A DNA stretch of 64,000 bases from Paenibacillus marchantiophytorum (GTDB lineage: Bacteria; Bacillota; Bacilli; Paenibacillales; NBRC-103111). Positions within the stretch are counted from its first letter, which is position 1; the number at the start of each line of letters is the position of its first letter. The stretch is taken from positions 1 to 64,000 of the forward strand of contig NZ_BMHE01000013.1 of assembly GCF_014640555.1 (NCBI RefSeq), in the 5' to 3' direction. Of this stretch, positions 8,894-16,790 are shown piece after piece. Both the position numbers and the translations under genes were made by a program. The notes beneath the pieces are model-generated. The model worked only from the letters and a program-made list of their open reading frames with translations, ran no database searches and had not been told where the DNA came from.

Positions 8894-9052
8894 TGCAAAC
8901 CCAGTATATCAACGAACTTCTCAACATACCAGAGTTACACGTAAGCCAGATTCTGTTTGTCGATCACAATGAACTTCATATCGACGCCACTCCCGTCGCC
9001 CATCTTCAAAGCCGCCCGATCTGCCTGTCGGTGCAGCACGTGATTAAGCACT
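8894..9052 (+). pseudogene. ISL3-family transposase, N-terminal fragment
   Basis: ATG at 8894 opens a 53-residue frame, MQTQYINELLNIPELHVSQI and on through LHIDATPVAHLQSRPICLSV, which resembles the N-terminus and zinc-finger entry of ISL3 transposases. The stop codon lies inside the right inverted repeat, so the body of the transposase, including the DDE catalytic domain, has been deleted right up to the element end. No C-terminal part was found elsewhere in the element. Confidence 0.7.
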
Positions 9053-9069
9053 GATTTTAAGGTTGAGCC
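9046..9069 (-). repeat. Right terminal inverted repeat of the ISL3-type element
   Basis: The reverse complement begins GGCTCAACCTTAAAATCAG and matches 8120-8143 at 23 of 24 positions. Confidence 0.8.
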
Positions 9070-9194
9070 AAAAAACTACGACAGTATAATTAACTACCAT
9101 TTTATCCAATTTTTTAATCGCTATAAATCCCGGAAAACAATGGGACCAGCGATTAATCAGTGTTGTATTCCACAAAAACAAATAAGGAACTCAG

Positions 9195-9473
9195 TTATAA
9201 GTTAGTTAATTGTTCTGTCTTCTGTAGGAGAAAGAAAAAAAGACTACAAACACTAGGGGTTCCTCCCTTAGATGATTGCAGTCTTTTTTTCATTTGAATG
9301 GTTCCGCATTTGGGGCATCCATAAAGTTCAACTGTTATTTTGCGTGAATTTTCCTTGGTCGTAAAACGAGCGTGAGAATCATTAGGCTCAACTTGTACAT
9401 TAATAAAGGGTTGATCTAGTTCTATTTCAGTACCATATCCACACGCAAAACATTTAAGTACACTTGGATTCAT
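9195..9473 (-). CDS. Small zinc-ribbon-like protein; C-terminus runs through a terminator
   Basis: The 92-residue frame has CFACGYG near residue 9 and CPKCGT near residue 53, a spaced CxxC pair as in zinc ribbons. GGAGATGA lies 8 bases before the ATG. The last 30 or so codons read straight through a strong hairpin terminator (9234-9290) and give an unconvincing tail, PSVCSLFFFLLQKTEQ. The functional protein may therefore have ended near the MKK at codon 62 before a mutation removed the stop. I do not recognise a specific family. It follows a 33-codon frame whose stop overlaps the ribosome binding site region. Confidence 0.5.
   Translation of the reverse strand: MNPSVLKCFACGYGTEIELDQPFINVQVEPNDSHARFTTKENSRKITVELYGCPKCGTIQMKKRLQSSKGGTPSVCSLFFFLLQKTEQLTNL
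9234..9290. terminator. Bidirectional rho-independent terminator
   Basis: AAAAAAAGACT pairs with AGTCTTTTTTT through an imperfect long stem with a TTCC-type loop near 9261. It has A and U tracts on both sides and can act in both directions. It lies inside the open frame of the zinc-ribbon gene. Confidence 0.7.
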
Positions 9474-9481
9474 AAACTAAG

Positions 9482-9583
9482 TCATCTCCAGTTTCTATTT
9501 TGAGCATATAGTTCTTTAGCATGATAGATAATTTCATAATCTGCTGTAACATATGCTAATCCTGATTTAATATCCTCATTCAT
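9482..9583 (-). CDS. Possible 33-residue peptide upstream of the zinc-ribbon gene
   Basis: ATG at 9583 opens MNEDIKSGLAYVTADYEIIY, which continues with HAKELYAQNRNWR and a stop. The stop codon lies within the GGAGATGA that serves the next gene, an arrangement typical of translational coupling. Its own ribosome binding site is weak and I recognise no family, so it may be a real small gene or the remnant of a longer one. Confidence 0.3.
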   Translation of the reverse strand: MNEDIKSGLAYVTADYEIIYHAKELYAQNRNWR

Positions 9584-9605
9584 CAGGGTGACAACGAAAC
9601 CGATT

Positions 9606-9851
9606 AAGTGAACTGTGGGACGCTATTTTGGCAAAAAGTAAGCATGCGAGGGTAGTACCGGAACTACAGGGTATTATTTCCAAGAAAAGCGCTGAAATTT
9701 CCCCGCGAGCAGCCAAATAGCGCCCTTTAGTTCCCTCAACCGCTCGATAAGGGCACTTTGGGCTGGAATAGCGCCCTGTAGTTCCCTCCCCCCCGCCGCG
9801 CGAGGTACTGGAGTAACTCCGCGTTCACTCCCAAACCTCTATATTCTAGCA
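9606..9851. repeat. Interspersed module array, copy A
   Basis: Four modules of about 20 nt occur in a forward-forward-reverse-reverse order: near 9607-9629 (GGGACGCTATTTT), 9660-9682 (GGAACTACAGGGTATTATTT), 9715-9735 (AAATAGCGCCCTTTAGTTCC) and 9767-9788 (AATAGCGCCCTGTAGTTCC). The right end is GGAGTAACTCCGCG followed by CACTCC. Same-orientation modules are 52-53 bp apart. The array matches 37166-37411 along its whole length and touches a terminator poly-A tract on its right side. No protein coding is visible. Confidence 0.75.
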
Positions 9852-9898
9852 AAAAAGCCCTTTGCTCCGAGGAACACAGGTTCCTGAAAGCAAAGGGC
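9851..9898 (-). terminator. Strong terminator of the araM/egsA remnant
   Basis: GCCCTTTGCT pairs exactly with AGCAAAGGGC around an inner AGGAACCTGTGTTCCT hairpin, followed on the minus strand by TTTTTT. Confidence 0.8.
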
Positions 9899-9930
9899 CA
9901 TTCATAGCCAAATATTCATGAAATAAGTAC

Positions 9931-10231
9931 CTACAGCAAACGCTGCAAGCGCAAAATCGTGAAGCGGTTGCGCACGAACAGCGCATCCTGCAGCGAGGCT
10001 GCCACCAGCTCGGGTTCTACGCCGAGCTGGTCTGTTGTCAGCGGTCCTTGCACTGCCGCGAGCCATGCGCTCAGTTGCTCGGGTGCCGGGACCGCCCGGG
10101 CGATGGCTTGCACATCGCCCCACTTCTGCACGATGCGCGCCTGCAGCGCCTCCGCGCCTCCGCACGCTGCCCTTGCCATGCGCCGGGAAGTTCTCGGCGA
10201 TGTCCTGCTCGGCAATGTCCTGCTCGGCCAT
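9931..10231 (-). pseudogene. sn-glycerol-1-phosphate dehydrogenase (AraM/EgsA) C-terminal remnant
   Basis: The frame ending at 9931 encodes ALQARIVQKWGDVQAIARAV, then LTTDQLGVEPELVAASLQDA and VRNRFTILRLQRLL. This resembles the C-terminal region of AraM/EgsA-type glycerol-1-phosphate dehydrogenases. Upstream the reading shifts into another frame (MAEQDIAEQDIAENFPAHGK) that has a good ribosome binding site and a 15-bp tandem duplication, so the gene is both 5'-truncated and frameshifted. Only about 75-100 of some 390 codons remain, and the nucleotide- and metal-binding parts are gone. Local GC content is higher than in the neighbours. A strong terminator follows. Confidence 0.6.
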
Positions 10232-10350
10232 GACAGCACCTCCCTCTTCCAACATGTACGTACAACTAAATCTATCCCTATTCCAGCAAAATACATGCTA
10301 TAATGATAAACATTCTGACTGCTTATTCGCAGTAAGAGGAGACGTTTACA

Positions 10351-11088
10351 TTGCCTATCCAAACAGAAACGGAGCTCTACGCTCCGATTAAACAATACTT
10401 CGAACAACAAGGTTACACCGTTCGCGCAGAAATTAAGCATTGCGACTTGGTTGCTATCCGCGGCGATGAACCGCCTCTCATCGTCGAACTCAAAAAAAGC
10501 TTCAACATTCCTCTGCTGGTGCAAGGGATTGAACGCCTGCGTTTGACCGACCAAGTTTATGTCGCTTTTGAGCTTCCCAACAAAGGGCGCGCGCCCCATC
10601 GGCTGCAATGGGAAGATGTCCGTCGGCTTTGCCGGATGCTCGGTCTGGGCGTCTTAACCGTCCAATTCTACAAACGCAAAAAGCCCGCAGTTGACCTCGT
10701 CTGCGAGCCTACTCCCTATATGCTGCGCTCGAACAAGCGAGCTGCGCTGCGAGTCGTGAATGAGTTTCATGAACGCAGCGGCGATTACAATGTTGGCGGC
10801 AGTTCCAAGATGAAGCTCATGACCGCCTACCGCGAGAAATCCTTGCACTGCGCCTACCTCATGCGAGAGCACGGTCCGCTAAGTCCACGGCAATTGCGTG
10901 ACTTCACCAGCAATAAAGCGGTAAGTTCCTTGCTGCAAAAAAACTATTACCGCTGGTTTATTCGGCAAAGCCGCGGCATCTATCATCTCACGCCGAGCGG
11001 AGAACAAGCCTTGAGCGAATATGCGCATGTGCTGACAGCCTTTGCAATTCAACAACCAGCGATTCAACCCTTTAGGAGTGAACGATGA
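10351..11088 (+). CDS. DUF2161 PD-(D/E)XK-like nuclease/phosphodiesterase
   Basis: The 245-residue protein begins with ETELYAPIKQYFEQQGYTVR and then CDLVAIRGDEPPLIVELKK, which fits the D...(D/E)xK core of PD-(D/E)XK nucleases (Asp in CDLVAI, Glu and Lys in VELKK). This is the pattern of DUF2161 proteins, annotated as putative phosphodiesterases. The C-terminal third (REHGPLSPRQLRDFTSNKAV through GIYHLTPSGEQAL) looks like a winged-helix DNA-binding region. The start is TTG with AGAGGAG upstream. It is convergent with, and overlaps by 17 bases, the TrxB-like gene. The biological role of the family is unknown; a DNA-repair or restriction-like activity is only a guess. Confidence 0.75.
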   Translation: MPIQTETELYAPIKQYFEQQGYTVRAEIKHCDLVAIRGDEPPLIVELKKSFNIPLLVQGIERLRLTDQVYVAFELPNKGRAPHRLQWEDVRRLCRMLGLGVLTVQFYKRKKPAVDLVCEPTPYMLRSNKRAALRVVNEFHERSGDYNVGGSSKMKLMTAYREKSLHCAYLMREHGPLSPRQLRDFTSNKAVSSLLQKNYYRWFIRQSRGIYHLTPSGEQALSEYAHVLTAFAIQQPAIQPFRSER

Positions 11089-12022
11089 CACGGTGCGCGT
11101 TCGCTTCTTCTTTCATCATCAGCAGCGCTTTATTCATCCATATCGCGGCCTGTGCGCCTTCCCCCATCGCAATAGTCACTTGTTCAGCATGAACACCCAC
11201 ATCACCTGCTGCCCATACGAAAGGCACACTTGTCATTTTGCTCCGCGAATCTGTGATAATATGGCGATTTTCCATGCGTTCTGCCCCAAGCTGACGTGCG
11301 AGATCAGACTTCACTTCATTGCCGCCAAACGCGACAAACCCACGTTCCGCTGCAAGACTTTGCCCACTAGCCAAGACAACACCGCCAAAAATGCCTTTTC
11401 CCGCGGCAATCACTTCTTGAATATCCTCGGCCCAATAAGCAATTCCATGTTGCTCCATCTGTTCAAGCAGCTCTTTCTGAACCACGCGCTGCCCATGGTT
11501 CACATAAACCAGCTTGTCCGTCCGCGAACTCAGTTTCAAGGCCATTCCCGCGCCCACGTCGCCTGAACCCATAATGATCGTTTGCTTATTTTTGATCTCA
11601 TAGCCATCGCAATCGGGACACACATAGACCGTTAAACCAAGGCATTCCTTCAGCTTTGGCAGCTCAGGCAGAGGATCCATCAGCCCTGTTGCCAGCAGTA
11701 CGGTCGGCGCCTCGTACCCTTTGCCGGACTTCCCCCATAGTTCAAAACCGTCGCCAGGTTTCCCTTTCTTTACAGCTTGAACGACTTCATCTTGGATAAA
11801 AGCGACACCGAGCTTCTCTGCTTGAAGCCTGCCCAATCGGCGAAGCTCATTCCCCGATATGCCGTCTGGCCAACCCAATAGATTATGATAGCTTTGACAA
11901 AGCGTAGAGCGTCCATATCCGGCGTCAATCACGAGAACACGATGTTCATATCTGCCAAGCTGAATAGCCGCTTGCAGACCCGCTATGCCTCCACCTACGA
12001 TCAGACTGTCGTATTGTTCCAT
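11072..12022 (-). CDS. Thioredoxin-reductase-like NAD(P)/FAD oxidoreductase
   Basis: The protein of 316 residues has an N-terminal FAD-binding motif, DSLIVGGGIAGLQAAIQLG, a redox-active CPDC pair at about residues 135-138 in the TrxB position, a second dinucleotide-binding motif, IIMGSGDVGAGMALKL, and the C-terminal FAD signature VWAAGDVG. This is the low-molecular-weight thioredoxin reductase layout, but sequence such as FNLLGWPDG-like NLLGWPDGISG differs from housekeeping TrxB, so the partner may be another thiol protein. I placed the start at ATG 12022 (MEQYDSL); an upstream TTG at 12049 has GGAG nearer it in a different spacing. The 3' end overlaps the convergent DUF2161 gene. Confidence 0.8.
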   Translation of the reverse strand: MEQYDSLIVGGGIAGLQAAIQLGRYEHRVLVIDAGYGRSTLCQSYHNLLGWPDGISGNELRRLGRLQAEKLGVAFIQDEVVQAVKKGKPGDGFELWGKSGKGYEAPTVLLATGLMDPLPELPKLKECLGLTVYVCPDCDGYEIKNKQTIIMGSGDVGAGMALKLSSRTDKLVYVNHGQRVVQKELLEQMEQHGIAYWAEDIQEVIAAGKGIFGGVVLASGQSLAAERGFVAFGGNEVKSDLARQLGAERMENRHIITDSRSKMTSVPFVWAAGDVGVHAEQVTIAMGEGAQAAIWMNKALLMMKEEANAHRVIVHS

Positions 12023-12090
12023 AAACCTGCGTCCCTTCTCTCCTATCAACTAGTACTAGGATATCCGTGTTAGGACGCTTTCATGCTTAT

Positions 12091-13320
12091 CTACCTATTC
12101 TTGATGGTCCAAACCAAGGCAATTTGTGTCAGCGAAGCCAACATGAGAATCCACGGAATCAAACCGCCATCCAAATCGCTCCCAAAAGTGATTAAACAAA
12201 TAATTGAAATAACGCGGCCGACATTTAAGAAAAATTCGCGAACAACCACACTTTCAACCTTTAATTCTCCCTTTAGCGGCAGTTTGGCAATAAGGCCATA
12301 GTAATACCCCGTCATGGTATTCCCTTGCAGCGGTGAAAAAATGGAATATAAAATCATAAAGCCAACGACTGACCAAACATTGATGCTGCCAAGCAGTAAA
12401 GAAACGCCGACCAAGTAGCCAGCAGTCGATATAATGAGATAAAAGCGCGCTTTACTCGCATTCGCATATTTGGAGATGAAGATTCCGGTAACGATGCTTA
12501 AACTTGAATACAGCACTCCTAAGTAACCGACAATATCTTCCCGTGGCATGACTTTAAACAGAAGAATATTCGGCAAGAAAAGCATCGTGCCCTGCAGCAA
12601 TCCAATACCAAAAAATCCTAGCAAAGCCTTGAGCCACGCCCGTTCTTTTTTCATAATGAGTCCGGTTAGCTTCAAATAATAGACTCTATGATGTCCGCTT
12701 GAGGCTTTTATTTTCAAAGAGATCAACGCCGCGAGCAAGAACATCACAAAAGCAATACCGAACACAATCGTATATCCGCTAAGACCGTCTTTTAAACGAA
12801 TTATGAATCCGGCGAGTGCCGGTCCTGCCAGCGTCGCGACTGTAAAAAAGATCATGTTAAAGGCCAGATAACGAATCCGATTCTGCTCCGTAGACACATC
12901 GTACATTAAAGTTAGGTAGCCTACCCAATAAAACGCGGCGGCCAGACCGTTGAATATCGCAAAAAGCACATAATATTCGACTAATCGTTCTTGGGCAATA
13001 ATGACGCTCAAATAAAATAAGCCCACCAGCATAATGCCAAGCCGATAAGAAACCATACGATCTTTCTTCTTGATCATCCAACCGCCAAGCGCAAAGCCGA
13101 TCGGCGTCAGAATGTAAACAATCATGCTGTATGTACCATTGACTACAACACTATGTGTCAACCTCCATAAATACAAATTCAAAAAAACGCCCGACATGGA
13201 AGCGCCAAATTGAAAGGTAGAATGGATAATGAGAGAAATTACTGCCTCTGGTGATAGTTGTTTTTCTGGTGGAAGCGCATTCCCTCTACTTTGCAGCCAA
13301 TTCCTAATTCTTATGTTCAT
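12091..13320 (-). CDS. Major facilitator superfamily transporter
   Basis: About 409 residues with roughly 12 hydrophobic segments, for example FALGGWMIKKKDRM at the loop 2-3 position, where the MFS-A-like GxxxDR-type motif is found, and repeated glycine-rich helices such as ATLAGPALAGFIIRL. The substrate cannot be inferred. ATG at 13320 (MNIRIRN) follows GGGGG at a suitable distance. It lies between the TrxB-like gene and the terminator of the sugar ABC operon, in the same direction as both. Confidence 0.75.
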   Translation of the reverse strand: MNIRIRNWLQSRGNALPPEKQLSPEAVISLIIHSTFQFGASMSGVFLNLYLWRLTHSVVVNGTYSMIVYILTPIGFALGGWMIKKKDRMVSYRLGIMLVGLFYLSVIIAQERLVEYYVLFAIFNGLAAAFYWVGYLTLMYDVSTEQNRIRYLAFNMIFFTVATLAGPALAGFIIRLKDGLSGYTIVFGIAFVMFLLAALISLKIKASSGHHRVYYLKLTGLIMKKERAWLKALLGFFGIGLLQGTMLFLPNILLFKVMPREDIVGYLGVLYSSLSIVTGIFISKYANASKARFYLIISTAGYLVGVSLLLGSINVWSVVGFMILYSIFSPLQGNTMTGYYYGLIAKLPLKGELKVESVVVREFFLNVGRVISIICLITFGSDLDGGLIPWILMLASLTQIALVWTIKNR

Positions 13321-13378
13321 CGTAGACCCCCAGTCGTCCTTTCTATTGTAACAGCCATCCCCGCTCCTGTTAAACAGC

Positions 13379-13409
13379 AAAAAGCCTCAGCATTGGCGCT
13401 GAGGCTTTG
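13379..13409 (-). terminator. Terminator of the first carbohydrate ABC operon
   Basis: AAAGCCTCAGC pairs with GCTGAGGCTTT around a CCAAT-type loop, followed on the minus strand by TTTTT. It separates the solute-binding gene from the MFS gene. Confidence 0.8.
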
Positions 13410-13427
13410 TTACCGCTCGTTAACAGC

Positions 13428-14747
13428 TTACTTCTTGAGGCTATCCCATGTTTTCTGGAATTCATCAAGCATTTGGTCCTTCGTATACTTCTTCGCTACA
13501 TATCCTTGCATGATATCGCCGAATTTTTTACTGGACGCTTCGCCGCCTGGGAATTTGAACCAGTTCCAGCTAAGTGTTTTGCCAGCTTTGCTGTAAGCGA
13601 TGATATCAGCTGCTAAAGGTCCAAGAACTTTTTCGTCAGCAGGAATTGTTTTGAAGGCTGGGATGAATTTGAATTCATCTGTGATGTATTTTTTACCGAT
13701 ATCGGAGCTTACCATCCAGTTCAGGAACTTCTTCGCTTCGTCTTTCACAGCCGAGTTTTTGTTGATAACCCAGTTGTTTGGAACGCCAACGAACAATTTA
13801 TCATTGGAAGCAGCATCATCGTTGATTGGCATTGGCAAGAAGCCAATTTTGATGTCCGGATTTGTTTTGGAAATTTGAACTTGTGTCCAGTTGCCTTGTT
13901 GCGTCATAGCGGCTTTGCCTGTTGCAAAGTCAGTAACTTGGGTATTGTAATCTGTTTGCAGCGGGTTTTTATTGCCGTATTGCAACTGCAAATCAAACAG
14001 TTTCGCCCATTGGTTGAACACTTCGTTACCAGGAATTTTCGCTGTGCCTTTATTCAAACCATCAATGAAAGCATTCGGATCTTTCTGATAAGCAAACGGA
14101 AGGTTCACGAAGTGATTCCCTAGTACCCACCACTCGCCATAGCCTGTTTCAAAAGGAGTGATTCCTTTGGCTTGGAGCTTTTTAGCCGCATCTTCGAGTT
14201 GTGTGATCGTTTTTGGCAGCTCCGTAATGCCCGCTTTTGTGAACAGATCTTTATTGTATTGGAAACCATAACCTTCAAGGTTCAGCGGTTGACCATACAA
14301 TTTACCGTTTTTGGTCATTGGCTCTTTGGCTACATCAACAAGATCCTTCACCCATGGTTGATCGGATAGATCTTCCAAGTTGTCAATCCATTTGTCGAGG
14401 TCGCTGAAACCACCGTTGTTGAAAATATCCGGTTTGTCGCCGGAGTTGAACTTCGCCAGCAAAGCTGCGCCGTAATCCGCGCCACCGCCAACTGTGTCAA
14501 CTTGAATTTTCACGTTAGGGTTCAATTTTTGATATTCTTGCACTAATTTGCCCAATTGGTCAGCGATTTCCACTTTAAATTGGAACATTTTAATCGTTAC
14601 TGGTTTGCCAGCAGCTGGAGTTGTAGTTGCAGCAGCACCCGTGGAAGCAGATGGTGAAGGTGTTGTTTCTGTTTTCTTGCCGCAGCCTGCAACAACCACG
14701 GAAAGTGATAATACAGCAGCCATACTGATCATCGTTAATTTTTTCAT
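13428..14747 (-). CDS. Carbohydrate ABC transporter solute-binding lipoprotein
   Basis: The 439-residue precursor starts MKKLTMISMAAVLSLSVVVAG-Cys: a lipoprotein signal peptide with the lipidated cysteine at residue 22, followed by a Ser/Thr/Pro/Ala linker. The mature part has the family 1 extracellular binding protein pattern: KMFQFKVEIADQLGKLVQEY at the start, GKAAMTQQGNWTQVQI in the middle and SKKFGDIMQGYVAKKYTKDQ near the end. It captures a sugar or oligosaccharide outside the membrane and delivers it to the two permeases encoded upstream in the same direction. GGGAGG precedes the ATG. No ATPase gene is present, as is usual where a shared MsmX-type ATPase is used. Confidence 0.88.
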   Translation of the reverse strand: MKKLTMISMAAVLSLSVVVAGCGKKTETTPSPSASTGAAATTTPAAGKPVTIKMFQFKVEIADQLGKLVQEYQKLNPNVKIQVDTVGGGADYGAALLAKFNSGDKPDIFNNGGFSDLDKWIDNLEDLSDQPWVKDLVDVAKEPMTKNGKLYGQPLNLEGYGFQYNKDLFTKAGITELPKTITQLEDAAKKLQAKGITPFETGYGEWWVLGNHFVNLPFAYQKDPNAFIDGLNKGTAKIPGNEVFNQWAKLFDLQLQYGNKNPLQTDYNTQVTDFATGKAAMTQQGNWTQVQISKTNPDIKIGFLPMPINDDAASNDKLFVGVPNNWVINKNSAVKDEAKKFLNWMVSSDIGKKYITDEFKFIPAFKTIPADEKVLGPLAADIIAYSKAGKTLSWNWFKFPGGEASSKKFGDIMQGYVAKKYTKDQMLDEFQKTWDSLKK

Positions 14748-14912
14748 TGAGGTAAAGCCTCCCTTTTTTGTGTGTACTCAGCTTACCCTGATGACGATTG
14801 TTTTATTAGCTCGTTATCAGCTTATATTTGTATTGTAAACACTTTCTTAAACCCTTAACACGGACAATATTGAACATAAAGGTGGAAGATTTTGAACTTA
14901 ATAGCAAATCTG

Positions 14913-15749
14913 TTAACCTTTTACGGAACCTGCTGTAATCCCTTCCACAATATGTTTCTGCATCGCCAAGAAGAAGAGAACGATAGGCAGTACACCTAGT
15001 GTCAAGCCAGCCAGAGCCAAATCCCATTGTTTCGTATACTGTCCAAAGAAGGAGAATGTAGCCAGCGGAATCGTTCTAAGATCCGGGTTGTTGAGCACCA
15101 GTGACGGCAGCAAGTAGTCATTCCAAATCCATAAGCTGTTCAGAATGATAATCGTGGTCGACATCGGCTTCAATAAAGGGAACACAATCCGCCAGAACAC
15201 GCCATACGGTGAACAACCATCAACGGTAGCGGACTCCTCGATCTCCAGAGGAATCGATTTGATGAAACCATGGTATAAGAATACGTTAAGCGAGACACCG
15301 AATCCAAAATAACAAACGACCAAGCCCAGCTTGCTGTCCATCAGTCCAACTTGACTTGCTACGCGCACCAATGGGATCATAATCGATTGGAAAGGGATCA
15401 CCATAGCAGCCACGAAGGCAAGAAAGACGAGATTGTTGAATTTGCTTGCTTTGCGCACCATGCGGTAAGCTGCCATGGAACTGATAATAACAAGCCCAAG
15501 GTTGCTAAGCACGGTAATGATCAACGAGTTCATGAAAACTGTAGGGAACTTCATGATCGTCCATACTTTCGTATAGTTGTCTAAGAATAGGCTTTTCGGC
15601 AATTTCGCCGTATTAGCGGCCAGTTCCGGGAACGTCTTGAGTGAGTTTACGATAACGAAGTAAAACGGAACCAAGAACAGCAGGGCAATCACGATACCCA
15701 GTACCTCGAGTGTAAACAGCCGACCGGAGTATTTTTTAACAGAATCCAT
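14913..15749 (-). CDS. Carbohydrate ABC transporter permease, MalG type
   Basis: The 278-residue inner-membrane protein has six predicted transmembrane segments and the coupling-helix EAA motif EESATVDGCSPYGVFWRIVF, which docks on the ATPase. It ends with HIVEGITAGSVKG, the standard C-terminus of MalG-type permeases. Its ATG overlaps the stop of the MalF-type gene by one base (TAATG), so the two are coupled. A 165-base gap without a gene separates it from the solute-binding gene; this gap may hold a processing or secondary promoter site, but I see nothing specific in it. Confidence 0.88.
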   Translation of the reverse strand: MDSVKKYSGRLFTLEVLGIVIALLFLVPFYFVIVNSLKTFPELAANTAKLPKSLFLDNYTKVWTIMKFPTVFMNSLIITVLSNLGLVIISSMAAYRMVRKASKFNNLVFLAFVAAMVIPFQSIMIPLVRVASQVGLMDSKLGLVVCYFGFGVSLNVFLYHGFIKSIPLEIEESATVDGCSPYGVFWRIVFPLLKPMSTTIIILNSLWIWNDYLLPSLVLNNPDLRTIPLATFSFFGQYTKQWDLALAGLTLGVLPIVLFFLAMQKHIVEGITAGSVKG

Positions 15750-16633
15750 TAGACTTCAACCTCCTTGCGTTTCGTATACATCACTTGGATGGTTGAAATA
15801 ATGGCAACGACGACGAAGAAGATGAACGCTTTAGCCGTTCCCAAACCATAGCGATTATTCCGGAACGCTTCTTGATAAATGTTGATCGCCAGTGATTCCG
15901 TAGAGTTGAACGGGCCTCCTCTAGTCAAGGAGAAGTTCAAGTCAAACATTTTGAATGACCATGAGATGGTAAGGAACAGACAGACAGTAACCGCAGGCAT
16001 GATCAGAGGAACAATGATGCTGCGAAGCACCTGCACACGACTCGCCCCATCAATATACGCGGCCTCAATCATATCCTTGGGCACATTGGACAGTGCTGCA
16101 ATGTAGATAATCATGAGATATCCAGCACCTTGCCACACACTTACGATAACGATTGCCCAGAAGGATGTTGTTGCATCACCCAACCAAGGAAGTTCAAAAA
16201 ATCCGATATGCGTAAGACTGCCCAGCGTCGCAAAACCTTTAACGAAGATGAACTGCCAGATGAACCCTAGCAGCAATCCGCCAATCACGTTGGGCATGAA
16301 GAAGATCGTCCGCAGAATATTACGGCTCTTCAAAGCCTGCGTCAGCAGCAAAGCCAATAAGAAACCTACAAGGTTCGTGAGAATCACGTTGGTAACTGTC
16401 ATGCGAGTTGTAAACCAGAAGGCGTTGCGATAATCTTTGTCATCAAAAAGAATGTGCTTGAAATTATCTAAGCCATTGAATTTCACGTTTGTCGTAACGC
16501 CGTTCCATTCGGTGAATGAATAATAGATGCTCATGAAAAATGGAATTAAGACGATCAGGGTAAAAAAGACGAGTGCTGGGCCCACAAAGACCCACTGCTG
16601 CATAACTCCCGAGATGCCTTTATTAGTTTTCAT
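15749..16633 (-). CDS. Carbohydrate ABC transporter permease, MalF type
   Basis: About 294 residues with six predicted transmembrane segments. The EAA motif is EAAYIDGASRVQVLRSIIVP, and a periplasmic-type loop follows the first helix (YSFTEWNGVTTNVKFNGLDN), as in short MalF/UgpA-like permeases. The start at ATG 16633 follows GGGGGAATATTCCC. It is the first gene of the permease-permease-binding protein operon and is divergent from the YesM/YesN pair, which probably senses the same sugar and controls the operon. Confidence 0.88.
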   Translation of the reverse strand: MKTNKGISGVMQQWVFVGPALVFFTLIVLIPFFMSIYYSFTEWNGVTTNVKFNGLDNFKHILFDDKDYRNAFWFTTRMTVTNVILTNLVGFLLALLLTQALKSRNILRTIFFMPNVIGGLLLGFIWQFIFVKGFATLGSLTHIGFFELPWLGDATTSFWAIVIVSVWQGAGYLMIIYIAALSNVPKDMIEAAYIDGASRVQVLRSIIVPLIMPAVTVCLFLTISWSFKMFDLNFSLTRGGPFNSTESLAINIYQEAFRNNRYGLGTAKAFIFFVVVAIISTIQVMYTKRKEVEV

Positions 16634-16790
16634 GGGAATATTCCCCCTTACGTTTATGTAACTTTCTTTCATTATAAATTTCTAATTCACTCGAAAACAC
16701 AGATTATCGTGATGCATTAGGTGGAATTTGTTGACCTCTCCTGCTACAATGTAGGGGAAAAACTCCAATAAGAAACCGAGTTGATACCCA

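Larger units (their letters stand above)
8112..9077. mobile_element. Deleted ISL3-family element with intact inverted repeats, 8-bp target duplication and a VOC passenger gene
   Basis: Terminal inverted repeats of 24 bp lie at 8120-8143 and 9046-9069; they match at 23 of 24 positions and both begin GGCTCAA reading inward. They are flanked directly by identical 8-bp copies of AAAAAACT at 8112-8119 and 9070-9077, the target-duplication length typical of ISL3 elements. Inside are a 53-codon transposase N-terminal fragment running into the right repeat and, in the opposite direction, an intact VOC gene. The 950-bp interior lacks nearly all of the transposase (about 400 codons in the family), so it cannot move by itself but could be moved by a related transposase. 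Confidence 0.8.

Noticed and set aside
9606..9851. Module array as a CRISPR
   Set aside because: Only four modules in two orientations, imperfect repeats, no leader and no cas genes.
9959..10391. Long plus-strand frames in the GC-rich region
   Set aside because: They mirror the araM/egsA remnant on the other strand, which has family similarity and a matching terminator.
14820..14840. TGTAAACACTTTC as a catabolite-response element
   Set aside because: The central CG of the consensus is missing and the position between two operon genes is unconvincing.
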